Notes under the pieces: model-generated
The model's database searches: none
What the model was told of the DNA's origin: nothing
What the model saw: the letters and a program-made list of their open reading frames with translations, nothing else
Translations under genes and position numbers: made by a program
Source: UKL13-3 sp943369665
GTDB lineage: Bacteria; Bacteroidota; Bacteroidia; UKL13-3
Assembly (NCBI GenBank): GCA_943369665.1
Contig: CALRNX020000009.1
Coordinates: forward strand, 103,694 to 167,693
DNA: 64,000 nucleotides
Reading direction: 5' to 3'
Shown: piece by piece, positions 11,201 to 18,612 of the stretch
How positions within the stretch are numbered: position 1 is the first letter of the stretch
How the letters are laid out: every line of letters starts with the position of its first letter

Positions 11201-12096
11201 ACAACCAAATACCCTCCAGTTCCGATTGGAGCCGGAGATGCGGCTGTAAAAGATGCGGAAATAGAATCCCTTGTTATTGTGCCATTGGTAAATGCTGTTG
11301 CCTGAGCTGATGGAATGGCGCAAGCATCTTTTGCTCCAACTGCCATTACATTTAAAAAACCTCCCGCATTAGAAATTTGTATCGATGCAATCGTTTTAAA
11401 CAAATTAGGGCCATCAATGGACAAATTCACATCATACAAATATTGGCAATTTCCTCCTCCACAAGTTGAAGAAGTGCGATCAATTCTATAAAACTGAGTT
11501 GTTGCCGCACCCGTTCCGCTGCACCAATCCGGAGCTGTACCCGTTACTGTTTGTGTTGTTAAATCGGTAAACGTAATGGTTGCCGTAATGGTTGCCGCAC
11601 CACTGCCTCCAAGTGCTAATAAATAAATATTAGAGGCTGATACCGGTGTTGTGAGTGTTAATGTACCTGATGAGCCATTAGGTAAACGAAGTGAATTATT
11701 CACATTATAAGGTTGCAAAGAATAAGTAAGACCCGGAGTTGTTATACTATTGATTAAACGACTCCCGGGCAACCCTGTTGCTCCGGTAACGCAAACTCCC
11801 GATCCTGGATTAAATGTGGTATCAACAAATACCCAATTAACGCCATCTACATCCGCAGTAGTACTGTTTATGCCTGGCCCTGTTGCACCATTGGCTACCA
11901 CATCCGCATTGTATCCCGTAACAGGCACATTGGAATATTGTGCATTCGCAGTGACCGACAATAAAAAAAGCACAAATAATAACAGGCTTGCTAACTGCAG
12001 TTTTCTGTTACGTGTTTGCGTTACTAAATTGCCCTTTGCTATCTCCCATAGGTCCGTTGATTGGGGGAGAATAGAATTGGTGTAATAATTTTCCAT
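2215..12096 (-). CDS. Giant T9SS-sorted surface protein with three beta-helix modules (3293 aa)
   Basis: A very large secreted, probably cell-surface adhesin-like protein. From the ATG at 12096 it has a long n-region and a hydrophobic signal ending ANA-Q53. Then come an N-terminal beta domain (53-265), a fibronectin-III-like segment (about 265-385) and three homologous modules starting near residues 392, 1355 and 2289. Each opens with an FxxI/LxxAI-type segment and an FPI strand, then a TIDGR/FDGR signature and a long run of N-rich parallel beta-helix rungs (INxNxI, NNxI). A BNR_assoc_N-like domain (about 1205-1350) links modules 1 and 2, and an Ig-like segment links 2 and 3. The end has an FN3-like domain (from about 3104, with VERS and LYYRLKQVD) and a type A sorting domain (from about 3214, with VYPNPF and GIYLVQT), so export by T9SS is expected. 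An in-frame TTG at 12126 would add ten residues but overlaps the predicted promoter. The ligand is unknown. Confidence 0.9.
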   Translation of the reverse strand: MENYYTNSILPQSTDLWEIAKGNLVTQTRNRKLQLASLLLFVLFLLSVTANAQYSNVPVTGYNADVVANGATGPGINSTTADVDGVNWVFVDTTFNPGSGVCVTGATGLPGSRLINSITTPGLTYSLQPYNVNNSLRLPNGSSGTLTLTTPVSASNIYLLALGGSGAATITATITFTDLTTQTVTGTAPDWCSGTGAATTQFYRIDRTSSTCGGGNCQYLYDVNLSIDGPNLFKTIASIQISNAGGFLNVMAVGAKDACAIPSAQATAFTNGTITRDSISASFTAASPAPIGTGGYLVVRYPQGATPTHPVNKTSYATNQTIGLGTVVSTGTATTFTSRGLVGATSYDFYVYTYNINTNCGGPVYNTVAPLIGTVSTSACTGTLTGTVLIGPGYLNTVASGYTSITNALAEINANGLAGNTILELQPGYDPVLAGETFPITFPANGCVASNRMLTIRPASSVTDTFILSSNNAGATINLSGASYVTFDGRPGGAGADKFISIVNTNAAGAAIQFINDAHHNTFTYCDIQGQNTSATSTALSGVVYFATANANVLLGNDNNTLSFCDVHATTGGFPAMGIVSSGSTTNVSSWNDYNTITDCNIYDYFSASLATTGIKLENGSNAFTINNNHLYQTAARTYTTAVAHRAFWLTPNTSSAASPSGFIVTNNFIGGNSSAGTGTYTINGAVAVFFWGMDINHYGSVPSSVQGNTITNISVTSTIGSANDFFRGISTGSTGHVNIGTINGNIIGSGSAAGAITLSTTGSLSNTYGIKVSSTSSSTDTINVYDNTIGGIMASSTTAASSSNIYGIAVTSGSFTNIVNNLIGSTTVANSINSPNAATASQTVMGINVAAITNHVPTITNNIVANLNNGYASTSTGYTRGIAVSTAARTTINNNTVSNISSASLYTGSGTTACLIGIIANTGGLMTVSGNTVHSLVLSNASSTVASSLEGIVIGSTGSTPTHAIRKNFVHSFDVLSPTNTNAILVGMDVIGGANIFSNNMIRLGIKPDGTDLSTALTIRGFYLNTTTATQFYHNSIYIGGSNVGNTTGKPSIAFQRAATSGAHDIRNNVFVNERSNATLGAGSKHYQLYLANLVTLTLNNNIYYGTGNDARFATPNGGTNDSTVYSLNWANTGDVGSGTGNPQFVAPNASAALVDLHIHPTNPTSVESAGVLLSGITDDKDGDSRASNSPTDIGADAGNFVGVNMVIDSTVVDQNVSSVVTSSTNQMVVGIRIYTKNGANPHWVTGFDLHTASTSSNLDIENAKVFYTGSRSTFDTTSLFGVLNTIPSGAYTVTGSDTLMPGLNYFWVTYDVKNTATANNVIDARLDAITIVGGPATNILYSGDPVGSRLIKAPLNGNYDIGAGGAYTTITAAIADLKILGVSGPVSFTLKDALYNAGSGEVFPITINSFAGASAVNRITMFPGTAVTARIEATNATAAIDLNGVKYFAIDGRQDTTGGFTLGTNLQIVNTTGPSVRFINEASYNKLSYVDLKSNNTVGIATAGSGVVTFGVTTGLNGNDSNLIEYCDIHEEGSGFPLSCITSIGSGTTVAANNDGNIVTNCNIYNFFGAATGSAGIYIGANNGGWQITNNHVYQTALRTYTNGFLHRAFWITPNTASLTSASGFTINNNYIGGNAANGSGVYTMDGAVGYVFYAMDISLGIGAASNIQGNIITNINLTASNTGAAMYGINITAGNVLCGTTSGNIVGSTTTNGAISFTSNSNGGSLLPYRVGGGTTVTLKNNIASGISLRGVSPTISASFYGINLSGGTTVVADSNTVGSTTLANSINIGTNTSTNGSVAVGIIINPGAMTSHTVRYNQISNITNNYSGASTASSVRALHVLPSGTGNIIVTDNIVEQIKNAATSTGTGVNAATHGIIVGTTTASSITVSKNTVRSLVLTALSAAVTVNGIYYAGPTSGNHILSRNMVHSLSDSASNPAIIIAGIDIASGNVTTANNMVRLGIDSSGNSITNACTLRGISKGTNNSRVLFNTVYIGGTGVGADANRSFAFLRTGSGVDTVRNNIFINQRANSATGGGHFAVSLNNTTTLAMDYNLLTSADTLGLFNSSKQLTLNDWKSASGIDGNSISGAAGLLNPTGTTATIDLHISTMIPTPIENGGVATTGLGSDVDFDGDDRTLLTPTDIGADAGNFIINDIAAPTISYTALANTTATTDRVITATIGDVTGVYTTGTLRPRIYFKKMDAGAYTSTQGVLVSGTSTNGTWDFTISQSALGGIAGGDSIYYFVIAQDSTPANNVGSFPGGVTASDVNNVIAAPGVPSKYLITPFLSGSYTVGNTVPCNFPSLTVAINYIGAAVLAGPVILELMDPLYDKTTETFPIVLSPTTGASSVNNITIRPGAGVTALITDSITHTILDLNGIDYLTIDGRQGGTGAPNSLTIQNRSISNVGYGTAATPTNNANAIRFINDATFNTIKYANLEGASQTNLSGVVFFSIGTTVGNSNNTIQDCNIGNVPSVALYPNNIFVGLGTATDSTKFNRNVLINRNNIYNYFSATGESNAFKISKGNTDWTIDSNHFYQTAALTGTAGTQYVMNLNRRVGPTVLDDVYGYASLQNMVITNNIIGGSAPFAAGTSWSITGAGPNFAGIYGEYGLYSRARISNNIFTNFEMNQNTTGNRWTAISVFNGLANVDSNVIGSMSGLNAITLSSTTNGMGLLGIATNFNASSTTGGNIRISQNKIGGITVNGNATTSVNFTGINIGNTGNATQTYLVEKNTIGNELASNITTTGASTSATAQNMVAINTTNPANMIIRNNTVQNLTNTYAGTGTAITHGISVSAGVDTVSGNYISNLMSNAAQTSAVTSNTASVVGVQLSTTSSGNVVSQNTVRNLWNGNVGSANVSVVGINANGVGATQIANNNIYGSGVASTSAGASMVGVASNTTSSIRAYNNMVSLGLDTSGLDMQNAITIAGFAKNNTGSFAAYHNTVYIQGAGVGTNLGTTTAFRRSADALDTLVNNIFINLRSNLTTGGAHYALSLNGTNTLTSHHNILNVPTATPCDTLIGLDGNIGYLLLSDWQTFSGKEANSKDTAMAFVGSKDLHLNPSVYGAFTLVGAAVANIPTDIDGESRVTATPYIGADEITGSPLPVHFLSLNASAKSGNVYVVWTTASENNNKGFEVERSVDGNTFERAGFVKGNNKNSVSNYTFMDAQAFVKTNQSTLYYRLKQVDLDGKFSYSNKVKVTEKATTSNVLAVYPNPFNTDLNMNVFAESNAEISLTITDIQGRVVATQKATLVKGMNVVTIDAALSLQKGIYLVQTTVNGEVSTTKIIKQ
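2790..10930 (-). repeat. Three long internal modules of the giant beta-helix protein
   Basis: Within the coding sequence, homologous modules start near 10930, 8035 and 5240, spaced about 2.8-2.9 kb. Each has the same order: an opening segment with FPI, an IDGR/FDGR signature, a FINDA/FINEA rung, then a series of short N-rich rungs ending with NNxIYG/NNIFIN-like segments and a DIGAD or IGADE motif. The copies are related in protein sequence but clearly diverged, so this is old duplication and not recent copying. Confidence 0.75.
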
Positions 12097-12127
12097 AATT
12101 CTTGTTTTTGATTTTAGAATAGTCAAT

Positions 12128-12159
12128 CAAAACTATGTTGTTGGATGCCTCCAATCAAC
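12128..12159 (-). promoter_or_regulatory. Candidate promoter of the giant beta-helix protein gene
   Basis: On the minus strand GTTG (12159-12156) is followed after 20 bases by TAGTTTTG (12135-12128), matching the Bacteroidota TTTG / TAnnTTTG pattern with one change. The predicted start of transcription, near 12121, lies downstream of the TTG at 12126, which favours the ATG at 12096 as the start codon. Confidence 0.5.
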
Positions 12160-12227
12160 TACATAACAATGTGGAAAATGATTAAGAAAATTTTAAGAGG
12201 GTGCTGTTAAACACAGAATTATGACGA

Positions 12228-12860
12228 TCAAATTTCACCTTTGAGTGCCTTTGATAAAATTTCACCTTTGCTGTTTACATGAAGTTTTTTGTAAATGCTT
12301 TTGATGCGAAACCGCACTGTATCAATTGAGATGTCCAGTCTGTCGGCAATTAATTTATAGCTTAATCCATCCAACAGACAATTGATCACATCCTTTTCTT
12401 TAGGCGTAAGCTGAGAATTGGCTTTTTGGGTTGGTGTTTTAAAATGTTCAACAACCTTGCGCGCAATTGATGGCGACATGTAACTTCCCCCACCCTGAAT
12501 TTCGAGAATGGCTTTTTTTATATCGGGCATAGGCGTTCCCTTCAATAAATAGCCCGTAGCACCGGCACACAATGCATTGAATATTTTATCGCCATCCATA
12601 AATACCGTGAGCATAATTACATCGGTATCGGGACTAATTTCTGAAATAAGCTTGATCCCTTCGATACCATTAATGCCGGGTAATCCAATATCACTTAAGA
12701 TCACATTTGCCGAAAACCCTTCTTTCAGTTTAGCTAAAATATCTTCCATGTTGCTAAACACAGTAACAGCTGAAAACTCGGATTGTGCCGAAAAATAATC
12801 GTACAGTCCATTTCGGATATCATCTATATCTTCTATTACTGCCAGTGAAATTGGATTCAT
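12228..12860 (-). CDS. NarL/LuxR-type two-component response regulator
   Basis: The 210-residue protein has an N-terminal receiver domain with acidic residues E10 and D11, the phospho-acceptor D57 in LSDIGLPG, a T in MLTVF and the conserved lysine in YLLKG. A C-terminal LuxR-type helix-turn-helix follows (about 145-205; LTPKEKDVINCLLDG, then ADRLDISIDTVRFRIKSIYKKL). It should act as a phosphorylation-dependent DNA-binding regulator. It starts 63 bases after the end of the sensor kinase gene on the same strand, so the two form a cognate pair. The giant T9SS gene follows 131 bases downstream with its own predicted promoter, making it a plausible but unproven target. Confidence 0.93.
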   Translation of the reverse strand: MNPISLAVIEDIDDIRNGLYDYFSAQSEFSAVTVFSNMEDILAKLKEGFSANVILSDIGLPGINGIEGIKLISEISPDTDVIMLTVFMDGDKIFNALCAGATGYLLKGTPMPDIKKAILEIQGGGSYMSPSIARKVVEHFKTPTQKANSQLTPKEKDVINCLLDGLSYKLIADRLDISIDTVRFRIKSIYKKLHVNSKGEILSKALKGEI

Positions 12861-12923
12861 AAAATGGGTATTTATAACACAAAGTTCATATTAATTTCAG
12901 ATAATCTACTGCACATATTCATG

Positions 12924-15866
12924 TCATGCACTACTTTTTACCACTACACAATAATTATTACCTAATACTTCAAAAGTACACTTCGCCTTAATATTGGCTG
13001 CACGCATTTTCATGTTTTTAAGCCCTTGCCCAACATGTTGCATTTGATCGAATTGCTCTGAATGATTGTTGTTCTCAATTCTTAACTCAAACTTTGACCC
13101 TTGTTGCTTGTAGTATACTTTTACAACGGTAGCATGAGTGTGTTTTGCAATATTATGGATAGCCTCTTTAAGTATTAAGTACAACTGTTGCCTTGTTTCT
13201 GGTTCAATATTTTGTTGTTGTTGCGTTGCTGTAAAGTCAAATTGAACCTCTATATCCAGCGGGTGCAACATTGATTCTGCGTGTTCACGGATTCTATCGG
13301 TGAGGTTTCCGGCAAAATCATTTCGTGCATCAATACTCCACAATACATCACTCATTGTGTGGGTTGCTGCCCGGCTCAGGTTCGAAATTTTTTCGAGCTT
13401 CTCGTCCTTTAATTCAAGTGTATTGGCGCTGTATCTTGCATTATCTGTGGAAATAATAATGCTGGTAAGCAAACTTCCAACTTCATCATGCAGATCGCTG
13501 GCAATTTTGGTGCGTAATTGTTGCCGTTGATGTATGCTCCTTAATCTCCCTCTAAAATTTACATAAATGATGGTGACTACCCCCAAAGCGATCAATACAT
13601 AAAACCACCATGTTTTATAAAACACCTGTTGTACAAAAACCTTAAAGGTTAATGCATTGCTACTCCTTGAACCTTGTTTGTTGAATCCTATAATTTCAAC
13701 AGTATAATTGCCTGCGGGCAAACCCTCGATCCGCAATTGATTTTGATTTCCCAAGGTTATCCATTCACTGTGCAAGCCTTTTATACGATAATAAAATGTA
13801 TTGGATTCTGTTTCGGTATAATCACTTAAGCCAAAGCCAAACATCAACTGAGGATTATTTGCTTTGATCACAATTTCGTTGTTTACAGGTAATTTGTTAT
13901 AGGATTGAAGAGATGATACAGGGGAACCAAAAATTGCCACCGGCCTGCTATTCACAACAATCTCATCTGGCTTCACAATGTTCACTCCATTAATCCCCCC
14001 TAAATAAAACAACCCTTTATCGTTGTAAAAAGCATTTTGGTTAAACTCCCGATCACTCAATCCATTCTCACTATACAATGTTTGAAATTCTTGCTGTATT
14101 CGGTTATAGCGTGTCAGTCCATTAGCTGTTGTGATCCATCCGATACTGTCGTTTTGCCAAAGGATGCTGTATACCTCATTGCTGGGTAATCCGGAAGATT
14201 TAGTTAATACCTGAATCGAATTGAGGGGAATATCAAATATTACCAATCCCGATTTTTTAGTTCCCAGCCAGACTTTCCCTTTTTGATCTTCCGACACAAA
14301 ATAGTAATCATCAAACATGGCTGCGGGTTGACTTTGTGGCGTCCATTTTTTAAGCACGCCCAATACCTCATCCACCAGGTAAAACCCTTCTCTTCCTGCA
14401 GCCCAAAACTGATTTTTTTGCGTGGCTTTCGAGATCATATACAATCGGTTGCTGCCTATACTAAATTTATCCTGTATATGCTGCTTGAGCTCATTGGTCC
14501 GGGTGTTGTACGAAGCCAGCCCTTTATCTGTTGCAAGCCACAATATCCCGTTAGGGTTGGCATAAAAACCATATACAGAACTTATTTTTACCGATGTATC
14601 TTTCTGTTTAAAAAAACCTGATTCGAACGTCTTGGTACTAATATTATAACGGTAAAAATAATCGCGGTTCGATTCCGTTCCTCCATACAAATACTGATGC
14701 TTTGGATCAATGTATAATGCACGGGTATAAACCGGGAAATTAGGGTCTTTGCCTGCATCCTGAATGAGTTTGGTTTCATTCGTTTTTTCGTTGTACTCAT
14801 AAACGCCATCATACGTTGCTACGTAAAACAAATGATTTGCTCCTTTTACAATTTGCCTTACACTGATTGGTGATGAAGGGTTTTGAAGAGCCCATTTTAC
14901 CGGGTAAGAGGCTTCATTGCAATACTTCAACAACCCTTTGTTCGTTCCCACCCACAGGACTCCTTGTTCATCTTTAAATGCCGTATTAATGTTTTTGGAT
15001 TTTAGTTCTTTGGTTTCTGTTGGTACTACTTGCTCCCATTTTGCATTGAGTTCATCATACTGGAGCAAGCCATATGTTTTTTTATTGCAGGCAAAATGGT
15101 AGTGGTCTTTGGAATGTACCACTCTAATTGGCTTCTGACAAATAACCTTGCGTAAGGGCTTTATCCAATGTGATCGATCATAATTCCATACAGCATATTC
15201 ATTTGTATCGTATGACAATAACACATAATCGGATCCGGCAATAACACTCTCTATTTCCTTGACATGGGTATTAGGTGCCGACTTAAACAATAGCGACCCT
15301 AAATGAATCTCGATCATACATTCACCCGAACCCGTGATTAAAAATAAGCTGCCCTGTCCATTGGCAGCAATGCTTCTCTTAATCACTTTATCCGTAACGG
15401 GCAACCTGTACAACCCAAAGACCACTTTGCAATGCCACTCCCTGTCAATCTGCATCACGTTTCCATTCAGGAAAACTGTATACGCGCTATTTTGATATAA
15501 TACAATATCTACGACTTGCTTTGATTTGACCTTAGCAGTACAATCTACAACCTGAAGTGTTTGTATATCCATCCAAAAAAGCCCAACATCAGTACCCACC
15601 CATATTTCATGATTCAGCGAATCGTAAGTAAGGGTATTGATGCGAATCCCTTTAAACGAATGCACCTCACTAAAAACATAACCATCATAGGTGTTTAAAC
15701 CCGATTCGGTTCCTACCCATATCAAACCCGTTCGATCTTTTACAATGCTCAATACATTGCTGTTCGACAATCCTTTTGAATCATCATACACCGTAATTTT
15801 TGCATGAATCGAATGAAGGAAGCCCAATATAAATACAAGCAGAAAAAGATTTTTATGGCTAATCAT
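12924..15866 (-). CDS. Two-component sensor kinase with extracytoplasmic beta-propellers
   Basis: This 980-residue membrane sensor has a signal peptide (1-22, ending IHA). A periplasmic region follows with many Reg_prop-like blades (GLIWVGTESGL, GVLWVGTNKGL, GILWLATDKGL and others), and then a Y_Y_Y domain ending near 750 (FYYRIKGLHSEW, LPAGNYTVEI). One transmembrane segment (about 752-770, WWFYVLIALGVVTIIY) precedes a HisKA_3 dimerisation domain with LHDEVG and phospho-acceptor H793. The C-terminal ATPase domain has its N-box EAIHNIAKH at 901-909 and a GQGLKNM motif. It lacks the fused regulator found in hybrid systems; the NarL-type regulator encoded next is the likely partner. Related Bacteroidota sensors often detect glycans, but the ligand here is not known. 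Confidence 0.92.
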   Translation of the reverse strand: MISHKNLFLLVFILGFLHSIHAKITVYDDSKGLSNSNVLSIVKDRTGLIWVGTESGLNTYDGYVFSEVHSFKGIRINTLTYDSLNHEIWVGTDVGLFWMDIQTLQVVDCTAKVKSKQVVDIVLYQNSAYTVFLNGNVMQIDREWHCKVVFGLYRLPVTDKVIKRSIAANGQGSLFLITGSGECMIEIHLGSLLFKSAPNTHVKEIESVIAGSDYVLLSYDTNEYAVWNYDRSHWIKPLRKVICQKPIRVVHSKDHYHFACNKKTYGLLQYDELNAKWEQVVPTETKELKSKNINTAFKDEQGVLWVGTNKGLLKYCNEASYPVKWALQNPSSPISVRQIVKGANHLFYVATYDGVYEYNEKTNETKLIQDAGKDPNFPVYTRALYIDPKHQYLYGGTESNRDYFYRYNISTKTFESGFFKQKDTSVKISSVYGFYANPNGILWLATDKGLASYNTRTNELKQHIQDKFSIGSNRLYMISKATQKNQFWAAGREGFYLVDEVLGVLKKWTPQSQPAAMFDDYYFVSEDQKGKVWLGTKKSGLVIFDIPLNSIQVLTKSSGLPSNEVYSILWQNDSIGWITTANGLTRYNRIQQEFQTLYSENGLSDREFNQNAFYNDKGLFYLGGINGVNIVKPDEIVVNSRPVAIFGSPVSSLQSYNKLPVNNEIVIKANNPQLMFGFGLSDYTETESNTFYYRIKGLHSEWITLGNQNQLRIEGLPAGNYTVEIIGFNKQGSRSSNALTFKVFVQQVFYKTWWFYVLIALGVVTIIYVNFRGRLRSIHQRQQLRTKIASDLHDEVGSLLTSIIISTDNARYSANTLELKDEKLEKISNLSRAATHTMSDVLWSIDARNDFAGNLTDRIREHAESMLHPLDIEVQFDFTATQQQQNIEPETRQQLYLILKEAIHNIAKHTHATVVKVYYKQQGSKFELRIENNNHSEQFDQMQHVGQGLKNMKMRAANIKAKCTFEVLGNNYCVVVKSSA

Positions 15867-15999
15867 TGGTACAATTACCTGTAACGATAAACTAAATTAT
15901 CGACAATTGACAACAATTCAAAACAACCCTGCAAACAGTATGTATTCCTTCAATCATATAAAAAGAGCAGAAAGGGCTCACCTAAAATCATCCTAAAGC

Positions 16000-16037
16000 A
16001 AAAAGCGGCCACCATCACACAGATTGGCAGCCGCTTT
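16000..16037 (-). terminator. Terminator of the sulfatase gene
   Basis: Minus-strand stem AAAGCGGC (16037-16030) paired with GCCGCTTT (16009-16002), followed by a short T-run. It begins 18 bases after the sulfatase stop codon. Confidence 0.75.
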
Positions 16038-16055
16038 AACTATGGGTTTCCTTTT

Positions 16056-18449
16056 TTAATCCCTGCGTTTCAATTCGGCTTCTTTTTCCAAATCGATATA
16101 TTGTTCTTTACCAACATTTACTGTTACAAAATGAATCGTTCCTCCTTCAAATGTCCCAGGCGACTGATATTGTTTACTTACCGGATCCCCACTGTCATAT
16201 CCCACGCATAAACCATCACCTACCAGCGTAAACTTGCCTACCTGAGCTTTCATTGGTGCGGAGGCAACTTCCTTTTCATTGACAAACAACTTTGCCGACC
16301 CGATTGATTCATGGTATTTGCCGGCACTGTCTCTGGTAAACGACATTCCTACCGTATATTTTCCTGGTTTAAGTTCTCCTGATACCAATTGCTGCTCGGT
16401 AATGCCGAGGAAATTATACACGTAATACAATTTATGATCTTTGATAAATAAACTGTGCCCTCCAAAACGGGAACCATGCGCAAAAATAACACCCGAACAA
16501 TTTGCCTCCTTAATCTCTATATTGGCAATGATCTTAAATGAACGGCCCCTTACGTTAACCGCTACTGCCTCGGGAACAGCACTGGTATGCGGATAATAGG
16601 TATACGAATCCCTTGCTTTTTCTTCTGTTGGCCTGTCAATATTTAAGATATCTGTTGCCGACCGATCATCCAATGGCAATGCCTGGTTTTTGATAGCCTC
16701 TTCCATATACAATTTCTTGAGGGCTTCTAGTTTCTCCGGATATTTTTTTGCCAGGTCAATAGCCTCTGCTCGGTCAACATCAACATGGTACAACTCCCAT
16801 CTATCCCCATCAAAATGTCCTTTACCGGTAAGCGGAGCATGCACTGCAACCGCCTTCCATCCATCCTGCCAAATGGCGCGTGTACCCAACATTGTATAAT
16901 ATTGTACATGCTTTTGTGTTGGCGCATCAGGTTTCGCATCAAAAGAATATTTCATCGATACTCCCGACAACGGCAATTGCTCAACACCCCTGTACACTTT
17001 TGGCATTTCCAATCCGCATATTTCCAAAATTGTTGGAACAATGTCTACTGCATGGTGGTATTGATTGCGCACTTCTCCTTTTGCCTTAATCCCTTTAGGC
17101 CATGAAATAACCAACGGGTCAGCTGTTCCTCCTGAATAATTTGAATATCGTTTGAACATTTTGAAAGGTGTTGAAAAAGCCGCAGCCCATCCTGTTGGAT
17201 AATGTTCATAGGTATTGGGGCCTCCCAATTCATCCAGCAATTTCATGTTATCAGCAAGGTCATCCGGATAACCATTAAAGAATTTATTTTCATTCACCGA
17301 TCCATTGGGTGAACCCTCTCCCGAAGCGCCATTGTCGGCCGCATACATAATAACGGTATTCTCATACTGCCCGGTTGCCTTGAGGTGATCAATGATACGT
17401 CCAATCTGAACATCTGTGTACTCCGAAAAAGCAGCATACACCTCACACAAGCGAGAGAATAATTTTTTCTCATCGGCTGTTAAGGTCTCCCAAGGTTTGA
17501 CATAATCGGCCGCATTCGCCTGATCGGCAGGCATCGGGTTCCATTCTGTTAGTTTGGTTCCGGGAGGTAAAATGCCTTTTGCAATCATACGAGGTAATAC
17601 CCATTTGCGGTAAGCGTCATATCCATCGTCAAACTTGCCTTTGTACTTGGCAATATAATCTTTGGGTGCCTGATGAGGTGCGTGATTGGCCCCAGGGCAA
17701 TACCACATAAACCATGGCTTAGAGGGGTTTGCTGATTTTTGATCGCTGATCATTTTAATCGCCTGGTCGGCCAGGTCTTTTGAAAGATGGTAGCCTTGCT
17801 CAGGACCATATGGCGCTTCAATAGGGTGGTTATCTTCTGTCAGATCAGGATACCATTGATTGGTTTCGCCTCCAATAAAACCATAAAAACGATCGTACCC
17901 TTGTTGTAAAGGCCATTGGCTTTTATTGGCACCTGCAGAAAGATCTGTTTCCGGAACATTATGATCTTTCCCCAGCCAAAAAGTACTCCATCCATTATCA
18001 TTTAAAATTTGTGCCATCGTTGCTGCCTGAGCCGGTAGCTGGCAACTATACCCCGGAAATCCATTAGCCCCTTCTGTTATGGCTCCCATTCCATTTAGGT
18101 TGTGATTCCGTCCTGTATTAATACACGAACGAGTAGGAGAACACAATGCAACAGTATGCCACTGCGTGTAAGTTAACCCATCAGCCGCCAATTTATCCAT
18201 CGTGGGCATGCTTATCCTTCCGCCATAAGGCGACCATGCTCCCAAACCTGTATCATCATACAAAATGAATAAAATATTGGGAGACCCTTCCGGAGCCTTT
18301 TTACGGATAAAAGGCCCCCAGTCTGCTTTGGAGTCGCGAACATCCAACTTAACCTCTCCTTTAAAAGGTTGCTGTTGTGCGGCTGTTGTTAATGTAAATA
18401 CGGTTGCCGCTGTCAGAAATGAAATCTTAAGCGCTGCTTTGTTCATCAT
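16056..18449 (-). CDS. Secreted arylsulfatase
   Basis: A type I sulfatase that hydrolyses sulfate esters. I start it at the ATG at 18449 because MMNKAALK begins a clean signal peptide ending TTAAQ; the 28 upstream codons in frame look non-coding. In this numbering metal-binding D65 and D66 (ILYDD) precede the formylglycine motif C103-S-P-T-R, so this is a Cys-type sulfatase that needs maturation by a formylglycine-generating enzyme or anSME. Further sulfatase segments follow (WSTFWLGKDHN, MYAADNGASG). The C-terminal about 180 residues form a beta-rich extension (GHSLFIKDHKLYYVYNFLG). At nearly 800 residues it resembles the long AtsA-like arylsulfatases. No maturase and no SusC/SusD pair lies in the window, so the substrate cannot be inferred from context. 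Confidence 0.9.
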   Translation of the reverse strand: MMNKAALKISFLTAATVFTLTTAAQQQPFKGEVKLDVRDSKADWGPFIRKKAPEGSPNILFILYDDTGLGAWSPYGGRISMPTMDKLAADGLTYTQWHTVALCSPTRSCINTGRNHNLNGMGAITEGANGFPGYSCQLPAQAATMAQILNDNGWSTFWLGKDHNVPETDLSAGANKSQWPLQQGYDRFYGFIGGETNQWYPDLTEDNHPIEAPYGPEQGYHLSKDLADQAIKMISDQKSANPSKPWFMWYCPGANHAPHQAPKDYIAKYKGKFDDGYDAYRKWVLPRMIAKGILPPGTKLTEWNPMPADQANAADYVKPWETLTADEKKLFSRLCEVYAAFSEYTDVQIGRIIDHLKATGQYENTVIMYAADNGASGEGSPNGSVNENKFFNGYPDDLADNMKLLDELGGPNTYEHYPTGWAAAFSTPFKMFKRYSNYSGGTADPLVISWPKGIKAKGEVRNQYHHAVDIVPTILEICGLEMPKVYRGVEQLPLSGVSMKYSFDAKPDAPTQKHVQYYTMLGTRAIWQDGWKAVAVHAPLTGKGHFDGDRWELYHVDVDRAEAIDLAKKYPEKLEALKKLYMEEAIKNQALPLDDRSATDILNIDRPTEEKARDSYTYYPHTSAVPEAVAVNVRGRSFKIIANIEIKEANCSGVIFAHGSRFGGHSLFIKDHKLYYVYNFLGITEQQLVSGELKPGKYTVGMSFTRDSAGKYHESIGSAKLFVNEKEVASAPMKAQVGKFTLVGDGLCVGYDSGDPVSKQYQSPGTFEGGTIHFVTVNVGKEQYIDLEKEAELKRRD

Positions 18450-18612
18450 AAAAATGTTTGTTAAATGGCCAATGGTGTTGTTTCTCTTTTCAACAACATG
18501 TCTTTTTGTAAAAAGAGATATTGTAAATAGCAATGTAAAGCTACGATTAATAGAAGGAAGATTCCAAAATATATCAAGCCGAGCTTACACTAATCCATGA
18601 AAAACAAAACGG

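Noticed and set aside
2533..12085. Many open frames on the plus strand and other frames across the giant T9SS gene
   Set aside because: They are antisense shadows of a low-complexity, Thr/Asn/Ala-rich gene without stops in those frames; none has a signal, domain or promoter of its own.
12097..12126. Ten-codon N-terminal extension of the giant gene from a TTG
   Set aside because: The predicted promoter places the transcript start just downstream of the TTG, and the ATG at 12096 already gives a complete signal peptide.
16056..18449. Sulfatase region as a polysaccharide utilisation locus
   Set aside because: No SusC/SusD pair, glycoside hydrolase or second sulfatase is nearby.
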